Below, in pieces: positions 36,517 to 48,800 of a stretch of DNA of 64,000 nucleotides (within the stretch, counting starts at the first letter, position 1; every line of letters starts with the position of its first letter). The position numbers and the translations under genes are program-made. Under the pieces are notes generated by a model that worked only from the letters and a program-made list of their open reading frames with translations, was not told the DNA's origin and did not search any database. Origin of the DNA: Lingula anatina. Taxonomy: Eukaryota; Brachiopoda; Lingulata; Lingulida; Lingulidae. The stretch covers positions 529,017 to 593,016 of the forward strand of contig NW_019773659.1 in the NCBI RefSeq assembly GCF_001039355.2, given 5' to 3'.

Positions 36517-39500
36517 TGGTGGATGTAATGCTTGTCAAGTTATGCAATATAAGTACATCAAAAGCTGTATTACAATATTATCTATGTATTGTTCCGTTCC
36601 GTTTTGTTTTCATTTTATTATGTGAACACTATTCACATACAGTTATTAAGGAAGGATATGTATTTTTATTCGTGTGGTTGCAATTTAAATTTTTATCTCA
36701 CCATAAGATAAACGTCTAAACAGTAAGGACAGTAAGAATAAGTGTTTGACTTTTTGACTGATTTTTGATTGGCAAAACCCGAACACTTTATTTATGGTGC
36801 AGGTAACAAATGGTGCATTTATAATGATATTAATATATATGTATAATGAATAGGGTTCTTTGGTGTGGAAATCTCTTGTTAACCAAATCTTCTGTGAAAA
36901 GCCTGGCAGGGCTATTCATTTAGACAACTATGTTGTTGCTATAAGTATATATTTTAAGTGCTATTTCAACCTTTTCAGCAAAGTTGTAATGTATTTCAGC
37001 TTCGCATATCAATACATGGTGCATTTATTTGTGTGCACGTTGACATCACACTCTCACTTAGTCAAGCCTTTTTTTTTTTTTTTGCATAGCTTAGATTTTG
37101 TTGATTTTGCTTTTTAAGTTAAAAAATGTATCAAAAATATATCACAGACTATAGTTAGTTAATATCCAGCAACTGAACAATATGTAAATTTGATTGAATT
37201 TCTACCGTCATTGGGTAAGACCAGTTATTCACTTCCTTGGCACCAGGTGATTTGGTGATGTATTTGAACTTTTAATAGTCTCTTTAACTTTTTTGTCTCA
37301 GAAGGTGTAAGTTTTATCTAACATGCCTATTGGAAATTTTCTCAGTAGGTATTGTTGACGACGGATGAATCTCGGAGCTGATTTTTAATAATTGTAATTT
37401 GTTTAAATTAAAATTTTAAGAGATTTTACTGTAAGTGTAAGATGCAGATCACTTTGTGTTGCAGATAAATAATTTTAATTTACGATTTTTGAAAGGTTCG
37501 GTTAAAACGATAGACACTGTATCATCGTAACATTCACAAACAAGTTATGTTAATAAAAAATAAAACGTTTATTGGACAAATATTGTAAATATTATAAACT
37601 CCCTGTTGTTGAATCAGGCTTACTTCTGAAAAACCTGTCCGGAAAGTTAGATGACTTCGGATGCTTTTATTTTCATTTTGTTATACACTGTATTTCTTGA
37701 TTTATCCATCGCTCTGTTGCAAAATAAAACTGTCACTTTTTTTGCTATCAGTCTATCTTTTTGAAGTTCAAATTCTCTCTGGGTGTTTCTCACTCTGTGT
37801 ATGTAGCTTAGCTGCCGTACAGTGTGTCCCGAAGCTAATATATGCCTGTAACGAGTAAAAACAGGATATCACGTTATTGCATGTAGAAAAGTATCATCTT
37901 GTACCGAACCTTTGTCAGTAGCATGTTTAATATCAAACCCTTAACAGTCGCCAATGCAATTCATTTTTGAGTTTTTTTTCTAAGAACATGGGGTTATCAA
38001 CACTTTTATTGCCAGGTTCTACACGTATGCTATAGATGTATTTATTGTCGTTTAACGGGTCAACGATGACGTGTCTTAGGAGAAAGGTCATTAGGAGGTA
38101 CAGGGGGCGCTGTATTCAAAAGGTGAACAGATCACGTGAGGAAGGGAAACGATCATTCGAAGTCGAGCTACGCTAATGTACAGACATTCCAGTTTATTCC
38201 AAATAAATGTTTTTGTATAAAAACATTTGTATAAAGATGGGGTTTGATTATGCGTTATAAAATTATCAGATTCATGTAAGTACGAACTATACCGGAATTG
38301 GAATTAGGCTATGCGGGAAATGTAACTGGTGACGGAGCAAAAGTTTGTATGTAATATTGTATCGTCTGTACACAGGCAGAGGCACATCGACTCATTCCTA
38401 TTTATAAATAAATGATTTGGTGTTTGAAGATGAAGTGGTTTTATTCGTTGAGAGTTATTAGACGATAAATAATTTATATACGTTTAAGCGTAAGCGAATT
38501 AGAATATAATTGTTTTTAACTTCTGTGTGGTAAACAGAGTGATATCAGTGGGCACGTGTCCCTCGATTGCATTGGCTTCTTCCTCCCTTTCCAGGAAAAA
38601 AAAAAAAATAAAAAATACCCCCCCCCCCCAAAAAAAAAGGATGATTGAAAAAAAATCAGTTGCTGTATTAAAAGCGATGCAATACAAGACAAAACCAAGC
38701 ACTTTCTCATTCGACTGCCCTACGTATCATATTTGCAGGAATGCCTTGGTCTATTGCTTTAAACTTTATTTGCCTAGCTTCGCATGGTAACATTTCCTAT
38801 CCTTGTGTCGGCCCTTTAATACAGGCTTCACTTGTGCTATATTAAGTTCATTTATTATTTTTCATTTATATTACTTTTCATCGCCTTTTTTTACCGGGTC
38901 AGTGAACAAAAAGACACTGCAAATTACCAGTCAATAAGGGGCCGCTTATGACAAGACGGACATCTTTATATTGGCCATGTTGACCATCCCCTCCCTAAAA
39001 ATAAAAATAAATAAATAAATAAATAAAAAACATGGCCGTTTGTCCAGCGAAATGAAGCAAACGATTCTCATTCTTGACCCCCCCCCCCCCCCTTACAAAA
39101 TCTTGGATAAGTCTTGGATAAGTCGGTGCATACTTTACCTTATGCTTTATTTTCAACAGGAACCGGTAACGCCATTGTTCTTTGGATGAAGCTATCTTGG
39201 TTTCGCACGGATACTGCCATACAACTGACCCCACCTGGACCTTGGAACTGGCTCCTCCTGGATCTTACCGTCTGACTGGAGAATGGAGAAAAAAGAGAAC
39301 ACCCTGTCACTATTAATTTTAAAATGTACATTTTGTGAACGCCACATAACTGCAAAGAGGCAGTTTGGCGCTGGGGGTGCAGCCACGCCCCCCCCCTTCA
39401 ACTTTGGAGACACCAAAAAATTTCCTGCACACCCTCCCCTTCCAAAGAAAATATTATAAAAATTAACATGAGCAAACCTGTACATGTACATTTCTCACTG

Positions 39501-39798
39501 TTGTAGAAAACCAAGGCCCTATTCTACAGTGTTGATCATTCTCCCCCATCCTCCTCCCCCCCTCACAAACCAGTGCACATTGACGCATATACTGAGATAA
39601 ATAATCTGTCTGTTGATTTGAAATACGTTTTTATGATTTTTTTTTGTTTTGCTTTTATTTCTTCATGTCTGCTTGTCTGTTCTTGTGCGTGTTGCAAACA
39701 AAATGGATAAAATTAACAATACGAATACTATTAATTGTAAACGCCATGATCCATATGCCCACATAAAGGATTTACTGTCAAGACCTTTATATAGGAAA

Positions 39799-39801
39799 CA
39801 A

Positions 39802-39844
<43 letters not shown>

Positions 39845-39870
39845 GTAAATAAATAAATAAATAAATAAAA
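39799..39870. repeat. AAAT tetranucleotide repeat
   Basis: About 18 units with one AAGT interruption lie in the convergent intergenic region. Confidence 0.92.
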
Positions 39871-40291
39871 ATAAAACAGACCGACTTGAGGTACAAAGGA
39901 GAAATTTAAAATATCCCTAACTGGGTAAAACGTTTTGGAAACGTCTTTTAGCAGGGTCCATTGTCAAAAGAAAAGAAAAATGCGGCATGGCGGCCACATT
40001 CCGTTACGTTTTATATTTTCCAAGCTGTTAGTGAGCATATTGCCTTTTTTAATAAATATCAAAATTGCCAATTTTTACATCTTTTCTCCAAAAGACCAAT
40101 TATTCATTTTTTTGGCCATACAGTATATAACTTCTTGAATGATTATATCCAGCATAAGATTTGACTTTAATTTTTCGTGTAGATTCTCTGAGAACAAAAT
40201 CATTTATAAAGAATATTAGCAAAAAATTTGCTTTTACCAAATTATCAACAAGGTATCAGAAAGAGTTGCAATATCTGTAAACCAACAACGT

Positions 40292-40297
40292 TTTATT
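40292..40297 (-). terminator. Candidate poly(A) signal of the lectin-like gene
   Basis: On the minus strand this reads AATAAA, about 275 bases after the stop codon. It is the nearest canonical signal I found. Confidence 0.3.
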
Positions 40298-40570
40298 GAA
40301 GGACATTTTTGTAGAAAGGTAAGTGATTTATCTAAAAAATATTATTCAGAAATAAGCAGATATATCAGCAGCTCATTATTTAACAAGTCAACAAACATAT
40401 ATGTTTGCATTTAAAGTTCGAGCAGCAAGACAAAAAAATAAATGACAGTTCTTTAAAATGAGTTAAAATATCAGTGACTTCGATATAACAAAATAAATAT
40501 ATATTTAGGTCATTCCACTATAAGAGAGTCATAATGTTTTTAAGAAGTCATTTAGTAACCGATGATGTCA

Positions 40571-40687
40571 TCAACATTCAGATTCAGTGGTAGCCATTAC
40601 GTACTTCTTTCGTATTAGCACAGCTACAAGTATAATTAGGATGATGAGGAGAAGAATTCCACCCGCACCGCCTCCTATTATAGCTGA

Positions 40688-40753
<66 letters not shown>

Positions 40754-43700
40754 CATTTTATATATTGATAATAACAATCACAACAGCGTTGATAGTAACA
40801 AATATAACATATAAATATAACACTCCCTTAAAATACCGTAGTAACATGATAGGACATTAAGCAAAAATAAAGAGCTGGCAGCTGATTATGGCACCATCCT
40901 TTCCTTTCGAATTCATGGACAACACACAGGAAAAAGATAAATAAGAGAGAGATAGAGGGAAAAAATAAAGGAACAAACCTATTTGGTGTCCACTTAGTCC
41001 ACCATTTCGTGCTGTTTGCTCCTGCCTCTGGTTCTCAACATTACTATTCACATTGGCTGGGGTTGTAGCACTTGCTGCTACATCGTCTTGGGTCGCCAAC
41101 AGGTTTTTGGCTTGTGTGGTAAAGACACCACCAGCTGTAGATGTTGCGACTTCTTCAACGCCTGCGGTTGAGCGTTCGAAAACACCGACAGAGCCGGTCG
41201 TTATTTTAACCGGTTCTGTTTGTATTACCACTCCCAAGTCATCAGAGTCTGTTGTCCTTGGCAACTTTGTCCCAACGGTTGTCCCAGGCAACTTGGTTTC
41301 AACCGTTGTCCCAGGCAACTTTGTCTCAACCGTTGTCCCAGGCAAATTTGATCCAAGAGTCGACAACCCTAATGTCGACTGCGCCTGGTTGTTCCTCATT
41401 GTGCTAGTTGTGACAGGTTGCAATGTGGTAGATGTCTGACTCTGTGTAGTGGCTGGTAGGCTGGTTGACGTTGTGGATTGGGTGGTCGAAACAGTTCTTG
41501 TTGACGTTACTGAATCTGAATAACTGGGACTTGATGTTGGTCTGGTTGAAGAAAGTTTGGTTAAGGTAATTCTAGTGACTGATGCGTGTTTTGTAGTTGA
41601 AGGGAGGTATGTGGTTGATTTTGGAGTGGTAGTAGTGGTTGTGAGTATTTTAGTTGTACGTGGCGTGGTTGTGGTTGATGGAATTCTGGTTGTAGTCATA
41701 GGTTTTGGTGCTGAAGTTATTGGAAGAGTAGCTGTAGTTGTAGGAGGAATTGTTGTTGGCGGGTGTGTGGCCGGGTTGAACTGAAAAACAATGGCCATGT
41801 TGCCTGAACTCAATGATGCAGAGTTTTGTGTTGTCTGTGTGCCAGTTGTTTGTTGCCAAGTGGCCGGGTGGAATATGAACTGCGATGTATAAGGGTTTAG
41901 GTTTGCCTTTGTTGTAGAACTGTGAGATCTGGGAGTGCTTATTGGTAATGTAACTACTGGTAAGATTATTGCCTCTGATCGTGTAGTTGTCGTTTTTGTT
42001 GTGGGCGGCGTCGTTGCAGTTATTCTTATTGTTGTTGTTGGTGATGGTGTAGGTGTTGTTCTTGTTGCTGGTGGTGTAGGTGCTGTAGTTGTTGTTGTTG
42101 TTGTAGCAGTTGTAGTAAATGTTTGTGGATACATTGTAGTCACTGGAGGCTCTGTTGACGTAGATGGCGCTGTCGTCGTCGTCGTCATGGCTACAGGAGT
42201 GGTCGTTGAGGGGGCAGGGGAGGTCGGTACCTCACAGCGGTAAGTGATGTGGACGTATTCACTTCTAGTTGTCTGCCCATTACAGGTGAGTCTGCTGTCT
42301 TGGAAACGAACGTACTTCTGATCTGGGGTGAGGTCCATCATGAATACGTTCTGAAAGTAAACACTTGGTTTTATATCTGGACTGCCTCATGAGCAAGTGT
42401 TCAGTATGAGAGTTAAGGGGCTGTTCGGAATGAGTTAGGCTGGCCTGGCTAATACGACCTCACTCCTCGGGAACTCTCGCTGAATGCAATCAGACTAACA
42501 GATTAACAAATCTTCTCCTGCACTGAGTAGAATACAGAGGATTATGCGAGTACGTTGGAAACAAGAGGAGGCGTGTTCGTCTGTACTTGACATACCTGCA
42601 TCGGTTGTTGACAGTCGCCCCTGACATGGTAACATCTCCCGTCATTTGGGTGAGGTGACGAGGTTGACGTGGGTTTCCCCTCAATTCCCTTAGTTACGAC
42701 TACCTGTGTTCCCGTCGGACATTGAAGAAGGTAATTTTCTTGACAACCGAAAACTTGAAATTCGCCTGTAAAAAAAGTAGATAAATAAATAAATAGATAA
42801 AATAAGATTAATAAAAAACTTAATGAATTTGTTAAAATTAAATTAATCAGTTAGGATGGAAAAAATTAAAACCTAAGAATAAGGATAAAAATAAAACTAA
42901 AAATATGTTCAATGGATTTAGATATATCTTACCATGGAGATTTAGGAATAAGTTTCAGAATTTTCAAGAAACTTTATTTTGTGTTATATAACGTGCTCTG
43001 GATGCCTTTAACTGGCATCATTTTTACCAAACATATCAGTCAGTAGTCCGTTGAAGATCTCAAAGGAATGAGGCTATTGTTGTTGATCTACATGTAGCCT
43101 CGACTCCAGAAATTAAATCCCCCCATTCCCCCTCCCATCACTTCCTCCTTAAATTTTTAATTTATTTTAATTTTATCAATTGAGTTGACTATAATTAAAT
43201 TTATGGACACTAGTTGTTCGAACAAGTCAAACAAATAGAGCAGTCGTTTGTAACAACACACCAACATCATTCAGGAACCGGACATATTTTCAACAAGATT
43301 TGAGAACGCGCAACTCACCCCCGGCCGACTGGCTGACCATTCGCACCACTTGGTCATCCACTGGACTGTCCACTGTGGCCGTAAAACTCACTTGACCGCT
43401 GGGAGTGGACGGGTTCTCGCGGAGGATGTACGTGCTGTCGTCCGAGTTTGTGTAGGCAGGGCTCTTGAAGTTAAAGGAACAAATGCAATGCGAATTTTTT
43501 AAATCAGATAGTTAAAATAAAAGGGGAGATACAAAAGAAGATATGAACCTAGGTTTAAAAAGACTCTGAGCATTTACCATGGGACCCAACACTTAACCTT
43601 AAAAGGAATAACTGTTACACAGAAAACTTATAACCTGAAAATACCCAAACCGCTTATGATAATATGGAAAAACAAAAAAGGCTGTAAAGTGATTTATGAT

Positions 43701-44244
43701 ACGTTTATAAAAAAACTGTACGAAACCCCTAAAAATGAAATAAAATGGGAAAGATTCTTTAATAAAGCAATAACATGGAATCTTATCTACAATCGTCTCC
43801 TGACAGATATAAAAGAATCCAAACTCAGATGGTTTAACTTTAGATGTATTCATAGAATTCTAGGGACAAAATACTTACTGTTCAAATATAAAATAGCGGA
43901 TAATCCTCATTGCAATTTATGTAGCACAAGGATGGAAAGAATTGAACATCTATTCATAGGTTGTAATCTCGCAAAAAATTTGTGGAAGCAAATCGAAAAC
44001 TGGTTAAGGGAAGAAAAGGGAGCCAATATTCATATTTCTGCATCGGATATTATCCTCGGAAATAATGATGAGAAATTGAATTCATTGATTTCCCAGGTAA
44101 AATATTACATTTACAGTAAATCAAAAAATGGGGGACATCTGTCCTTTAGGGACATCGAATGCTATCTGTGTTAGAGAAAAAATGCTGTGCTTATCAATAT
44201 CTTATTTACTAATGAAAATGATGAGCCATCAGTAGTAGTTATAA

Positions 44245-44275
<31 letters not shown>

Positions 44276-45759
44276 AGAAGTAAGTGTGTATAAATAATAT
44301 AAAAATATTAAAAAAAACACTTAACCTTGACGAATCTCAGGAACCATCAGAATTGAATTTAAAAAACGTTGAATTCTGCAAAAGTGTCGCTTACAATAAC
44401 TGGTTCCATATACTCAGAATTGCATCGGCATCTTGTTCTGAGTATCCTATGTGTAAGGATCTTAATGGCATGTGGTGATTAGGCCTACTGTACTGTAATT
44501 GATGTCTCAGTTTCGCTTGTTGTGCAAATGTAATGTTTATAATACGCCTGTTATTTAATTAAGTAGCTTACCTGGAAATCCTTTGGTGCTTCAGAAAACT
44601 TAAGTGTAACGCTCCAGCCTTCACTCGGCGGCAGTCCACTGACAGTACCTTGGATGTTCCCGCTTCCTGGAGGATTCTCCGTTACCACCAGCAAACCAGG
44701 GCCTAACAAAAAGGAATCAAATCAGTAAAACTTTCGGATCTCTGCTTTCGAAAAGATGTTTCGTGTTTCGCATTAAATATGAAAACGCTAATATATTTAT
44801 CAGTTACTATTATTATACAACTACCATTATTATTGTTGTTATTATATACTGAACGTACCATCAGCGGGATCCAATGCTGCTGTTGGAACGGGGGGAGGCA
44901 ACGTAGTAAGATGAACAGCAGTCGTAGGCATCGTAGTAGGCGTACTTTCAGTGGTAGGCAACGTAGGAGCGGCTGTGCTTGTTGCTGTTTCACCCCCTGT
45001 TACATCCGGGTTACTTGTGGTAGCAGACGACTCCACGCAGATGTAGGAAATATGAACGTAATCACTTATCACCTGCTCGTCACCACAAGTCATCTCGCTA
45101 GGCTTGAAAGTGACAAGCTGTTGGTTTAAGGTGATCGTTTCCACAGCAACATTCTAAGGGAGATAAAAAACAGGAATGAGTGAGTTATTAAAATAAATCG
45201 AAATAAAACGACGACCCTGTCTCATACCAATTAAGTAGCGTTAATGGAAAGACCTCACATATTTTAAGATGCTTATTTTTACTTTTGCGATAATATCGAT
45301 CAACTTTTAATCATATCTTATATTACTTTAATCCATGGACAAAATTCGTTATTATGTCTAAGTTCAATCACAGTTTTAATGAAATTATTTCCTATTATCT
45401 GTATACTACACATAGGCATATATGATGTGCACCTTAATAGCTTGATTGCAGTCCCCATTGGCGTAGTAGCACCTTCCTGCATTTGGGTGAGTTGACACCG
45501 AAGAGTCGGCTTTACCTTCCGTTCCCATGGTGATAAAGACTTCCGTGCCCGTGGGACAGGAAAGAAGTAATTCTTGGTCCCCGCAGCCGAACGATTGAAA
45601 AAGGCCTTGTAATATAATAGATAATTGTAATGAAAACAAAATCTGAAACCACTTGAAATATGTCTAGATGCCAGGTGTACGCCGCAGATAAATAACGGTT
45701 AACAAGATGTAACATTACCAGTGAAGCATGTGATACATATTATTGTGTTTAAGATTGCC

Positions 45760-45800
<41 letters not shown>

Positions 45801-48800
45801 TATTGATATAGTTGCGTAATAAATATCAAAATAAAAATAAACGAAACAAATCATTATGTGGCAATTTAGTTCACACAATCCTATTACCTGCCGCTCCCTG
45901 GCTGGTCAGTTTGGCCCCGTGTCCCTTTAGTGGGGCGGCCAAAGTGGCGTTGAAGGCTGCCCGGTCACTGCTGGACACGGGGTTCTCGTACAGGGCTACG
46001 GTCACGTTGTTCAGCCGGACACCCGTGGGGCTCTAGAAAACAGATTAATTGAATGGAAATAATTTCTATTAAACTGAATATTCAAACCGATCACATTGAA
46101 ATACGTTTTGAAATTATTCTTTTTATCGTCACGTTAATGAATTATTGATAAAGTTGTATTCTTCGCGTTAAAAAAATTGTTTTTTAGACAAAGTTGCATA
46201 TTTAAAATCATGGAAAAATGTATAGGCTTACATGTAGCCTACAATTTGCGACTTCTCCTATAATCAATACCGTAATGTAAGCGAACAAAAGAGCGAAGGA
46301 CAATATCCTCTCTAAAGACCGAATTACAAATCGTGATCTGAAGACTGTAGGAATAAAGATCAGCTACCTGGAAGGTGTCCACTTCCTGTGTGAAATTTAA
46401 GGTCAATATCCACCCCTCTCCCGCCGGTAGCCCTGTGACTTCTCCATGAATATTTCCGCTCCCTGGGGGGTCCTCCGTAACCGCTAGCAAACCTGGCTCT
46501 GAAAATGAAGGAAGAATGGATAGACAGATAAATAATGAATCAAGAAGACAGACAGACACAGGCAGGCAGACAGACAGACAAACGGACAGATGGACAGAAG
46601 GAGAGAAAGAGATTAAAATAATGAACAAAGGTTACTTGGTAAGAATTTTGCTTTATTTTTTCTGTGCGTGCACGTCCTTATGAACCGATATTCTCTAAAA
46701 TACAGAAAGCAGAAAATCCATTTATGATAATATGCTAGTGTTCTGTACCTCTTATCCACCCAACTGGTTGAGACGCCGATCCACCTGACGAGGGCGGAGC
46801 GGTAGTAGTTGGAAGAGCGACAGTACCGCTTGGCGTCGTTGCAGAACTTTCGGGGTTCGCAGTAGTGGACGCAGGGGGTGTGCAGACGTAAGTGACGTGG
46901 ACGTAGTCGCTGGTCTTCTGCCGTCCTTGACACGTCATTTCACTAGGCTTGAAACCAACGTATACTTGAGTGGGGCTGTAGGTTTCCACGACAACGTCCT
47001 GTGATAAAACAATACATTAATTAGAATATGTTGCCTGATATACTTAGTGCATGAGATCAACCACATTACAGTTTATTTGAGTAAAGAAACAACAATATCT
47101 GTTGAAAAGAATTATAACAACGGTGGTGGTGGTGGTGGTGATTTGTAAGAGAGAGATACTTTTTTTAAAAAAGGTGTTAATCGTACCTTTACATTTGATA
47201 TTTTCTTTGGCCTTGTCCAGACGTTCAGGAAAAGTAAATGCGGTCCTACTCGGTATCAAAATTCATTGTTGTCTCATAATTTGCCTTTATTTTTTTAAAC
47301 ACGAGTGTACATGCGCCAACTTGAAAATAACGTTCAATTTGAAATGTTTAATTTACCGTGGATTTTTACACCAATTAAACGCCAACATCACCTTTAGAAT
47401 TTTTACAAAAGGTCTTTCCATTGAAGTTTGCCTCCAATTCTTATTTACGGCACATACCTTGATAGCCTGATTGCAATCACCATCTACGTGATAACATCTC
47501 CCGTCATTTGGATGTGTTGTCGTGGAAGAGTTAGCTATTCCCTCTGTTCCCATGGTGATGATAACTTCCGTTTCCGCGGGGCATTGTAGTAAGAACCCCT
47601 GCTCTCCACACCCGAATACTTGGAATACACCTGGCACGAAAATAAAATATAAATAAAATGTTGTGATTATTTTTTTCGAATGATGGGATAATTCAAAGAA
47701 TAATGTATTATGTTACATGTAAGTGGTGCGTACTTGAAACGTTTATTTGCTTTTTATAAGGCGAGCTGCAGGTGGACCCAAGGCAAAAAAGGGAAGGACG
47801 GAGAATATGTAATAGTTTTTAAATTCTATAGTCCTTTGCAGCCTTTTTTATTAATACTATTTTTAATGAAAAAAAATACGTACTACATGTACACTTTCAT
47901 TTGAAAGTCTTATTGCAAAGTCAGTTTTATTCGTTATAGTATCAAAGAAAGATACCATGTAAAAATTACTAGTTATGAGGAATAATTTACCTCCGGCTCC
48001 TTGTCCAACTAACCAGGAGACGGGCTTGTCTTGGAGCGGTCCACTTAACATAGCCGTGAATTCCGCCCTTTCACTGCTGCTGGCGGAGTCCTCGTATATC
48101 ACGTACACCGACTCATCTATCTTTATGTGGGTGGGGCTCTATAATTATATAATTTTACTTCATATATCACTTGTATAAGAGTTCATGTATATATAGCTTT
48201 ATTGATTCACATATCTAATCGCTTCAATTGATAAATATTTTTGACAAAAAGTGCTAAAAGTTATGAACATACATGTAGGCCTTATCATTAAACTAGAATC
48301 ATTAGTTGGATTACCTTTAAGCTGGACCTGCATAAACCATATCCAAAACGGTTAACAAAATGACGATATAAAACACGTTTTATATAGAGCTGCTTTCGTT
48401 ATGAAGATTGAAACTGATAAGTTTCATTCTTGCCGATAAAATTAAGTAAGCTAGAACACAGTCGAAGTTTTCTATTTTGGATAAGTTATACATTGGCGTT
48501 AAAAGGAAAATCTCCGAAATTTCCAAGTTTTTAAACGCCTATAAGGATATATCCATTGATCAGCACTATTGAACGCCAGTTCATTGGTAAAAGCATGTTG
48601 GAAAACGTACAATTTTTTTGAAAAAAAAATGTATGAATCAGTCAAATATATACTACATGTAGTTCATACATAACGTAGCTTGTAATTTATGGGCCGACAG
48701 CTAAGCCATGCAGTCTCCCCTAACTGAGATGTTACTCGTCTTTTGCTCCGGGCTCTGTTGCAAAATGAGCCTGGAATATTTGTCATACTCCATATAACAT

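Larger units (their letters stand above)
35427..40570. other. Convergent intergenic region with the 3' UTRs of both neighbours
   Basis: No exon was found. It holds the NT5DC 3' UTR, poly-T (35882-35897, 37071-37083), a C run of 17 (about 39076-39092), an AAAT tetranucleotide array (39799-39870) and a shorter one (39003-39027). The left end of the lectin-like gene's 3' UTR is on the minus strand, with AATAAA on that strand at 40292-40297. Confidence 0.5.
40979..44702 (-). other. Module 3 and mucin-like stalk of the lectin-like receptor
   Basis: Exons are 131, 145, 170 and 1372 bases. The lectin-like unit (GEFQVFGCQENYLLQCP, SEYVHITYRC) is the most divergent: the Cys after FGC is kept but GCGEQ has become GCQEN. 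The last exon continues into about 420 residues of Thr/Ser/Pro, with runs of TTTTTT and a direct repeat of LPGTTVETK. It resembles a densely O-glycosylated stalk that lifts the modules away from the membrane. Confidence 0.85.

Noticed and set aside
39140-39491. Minus-strand open frames near a C-rich stretch
   Set aside because: Low complexity with Gly/Pro from homopolymers; no partner exons.
41053-42243. Valine-rich plus-strand open frames opposite the mucin-like exon
   Set aside because: They are complements of Thr codons (ACN read as NGT), with no start context or splice support.
43656-44174. A 172-codon frame that could be called a host gene
   Set aside because: It has LINE C-terminal features, a 13-base target duplication and an A-rich tail, so it is a retrotransposon fragment.
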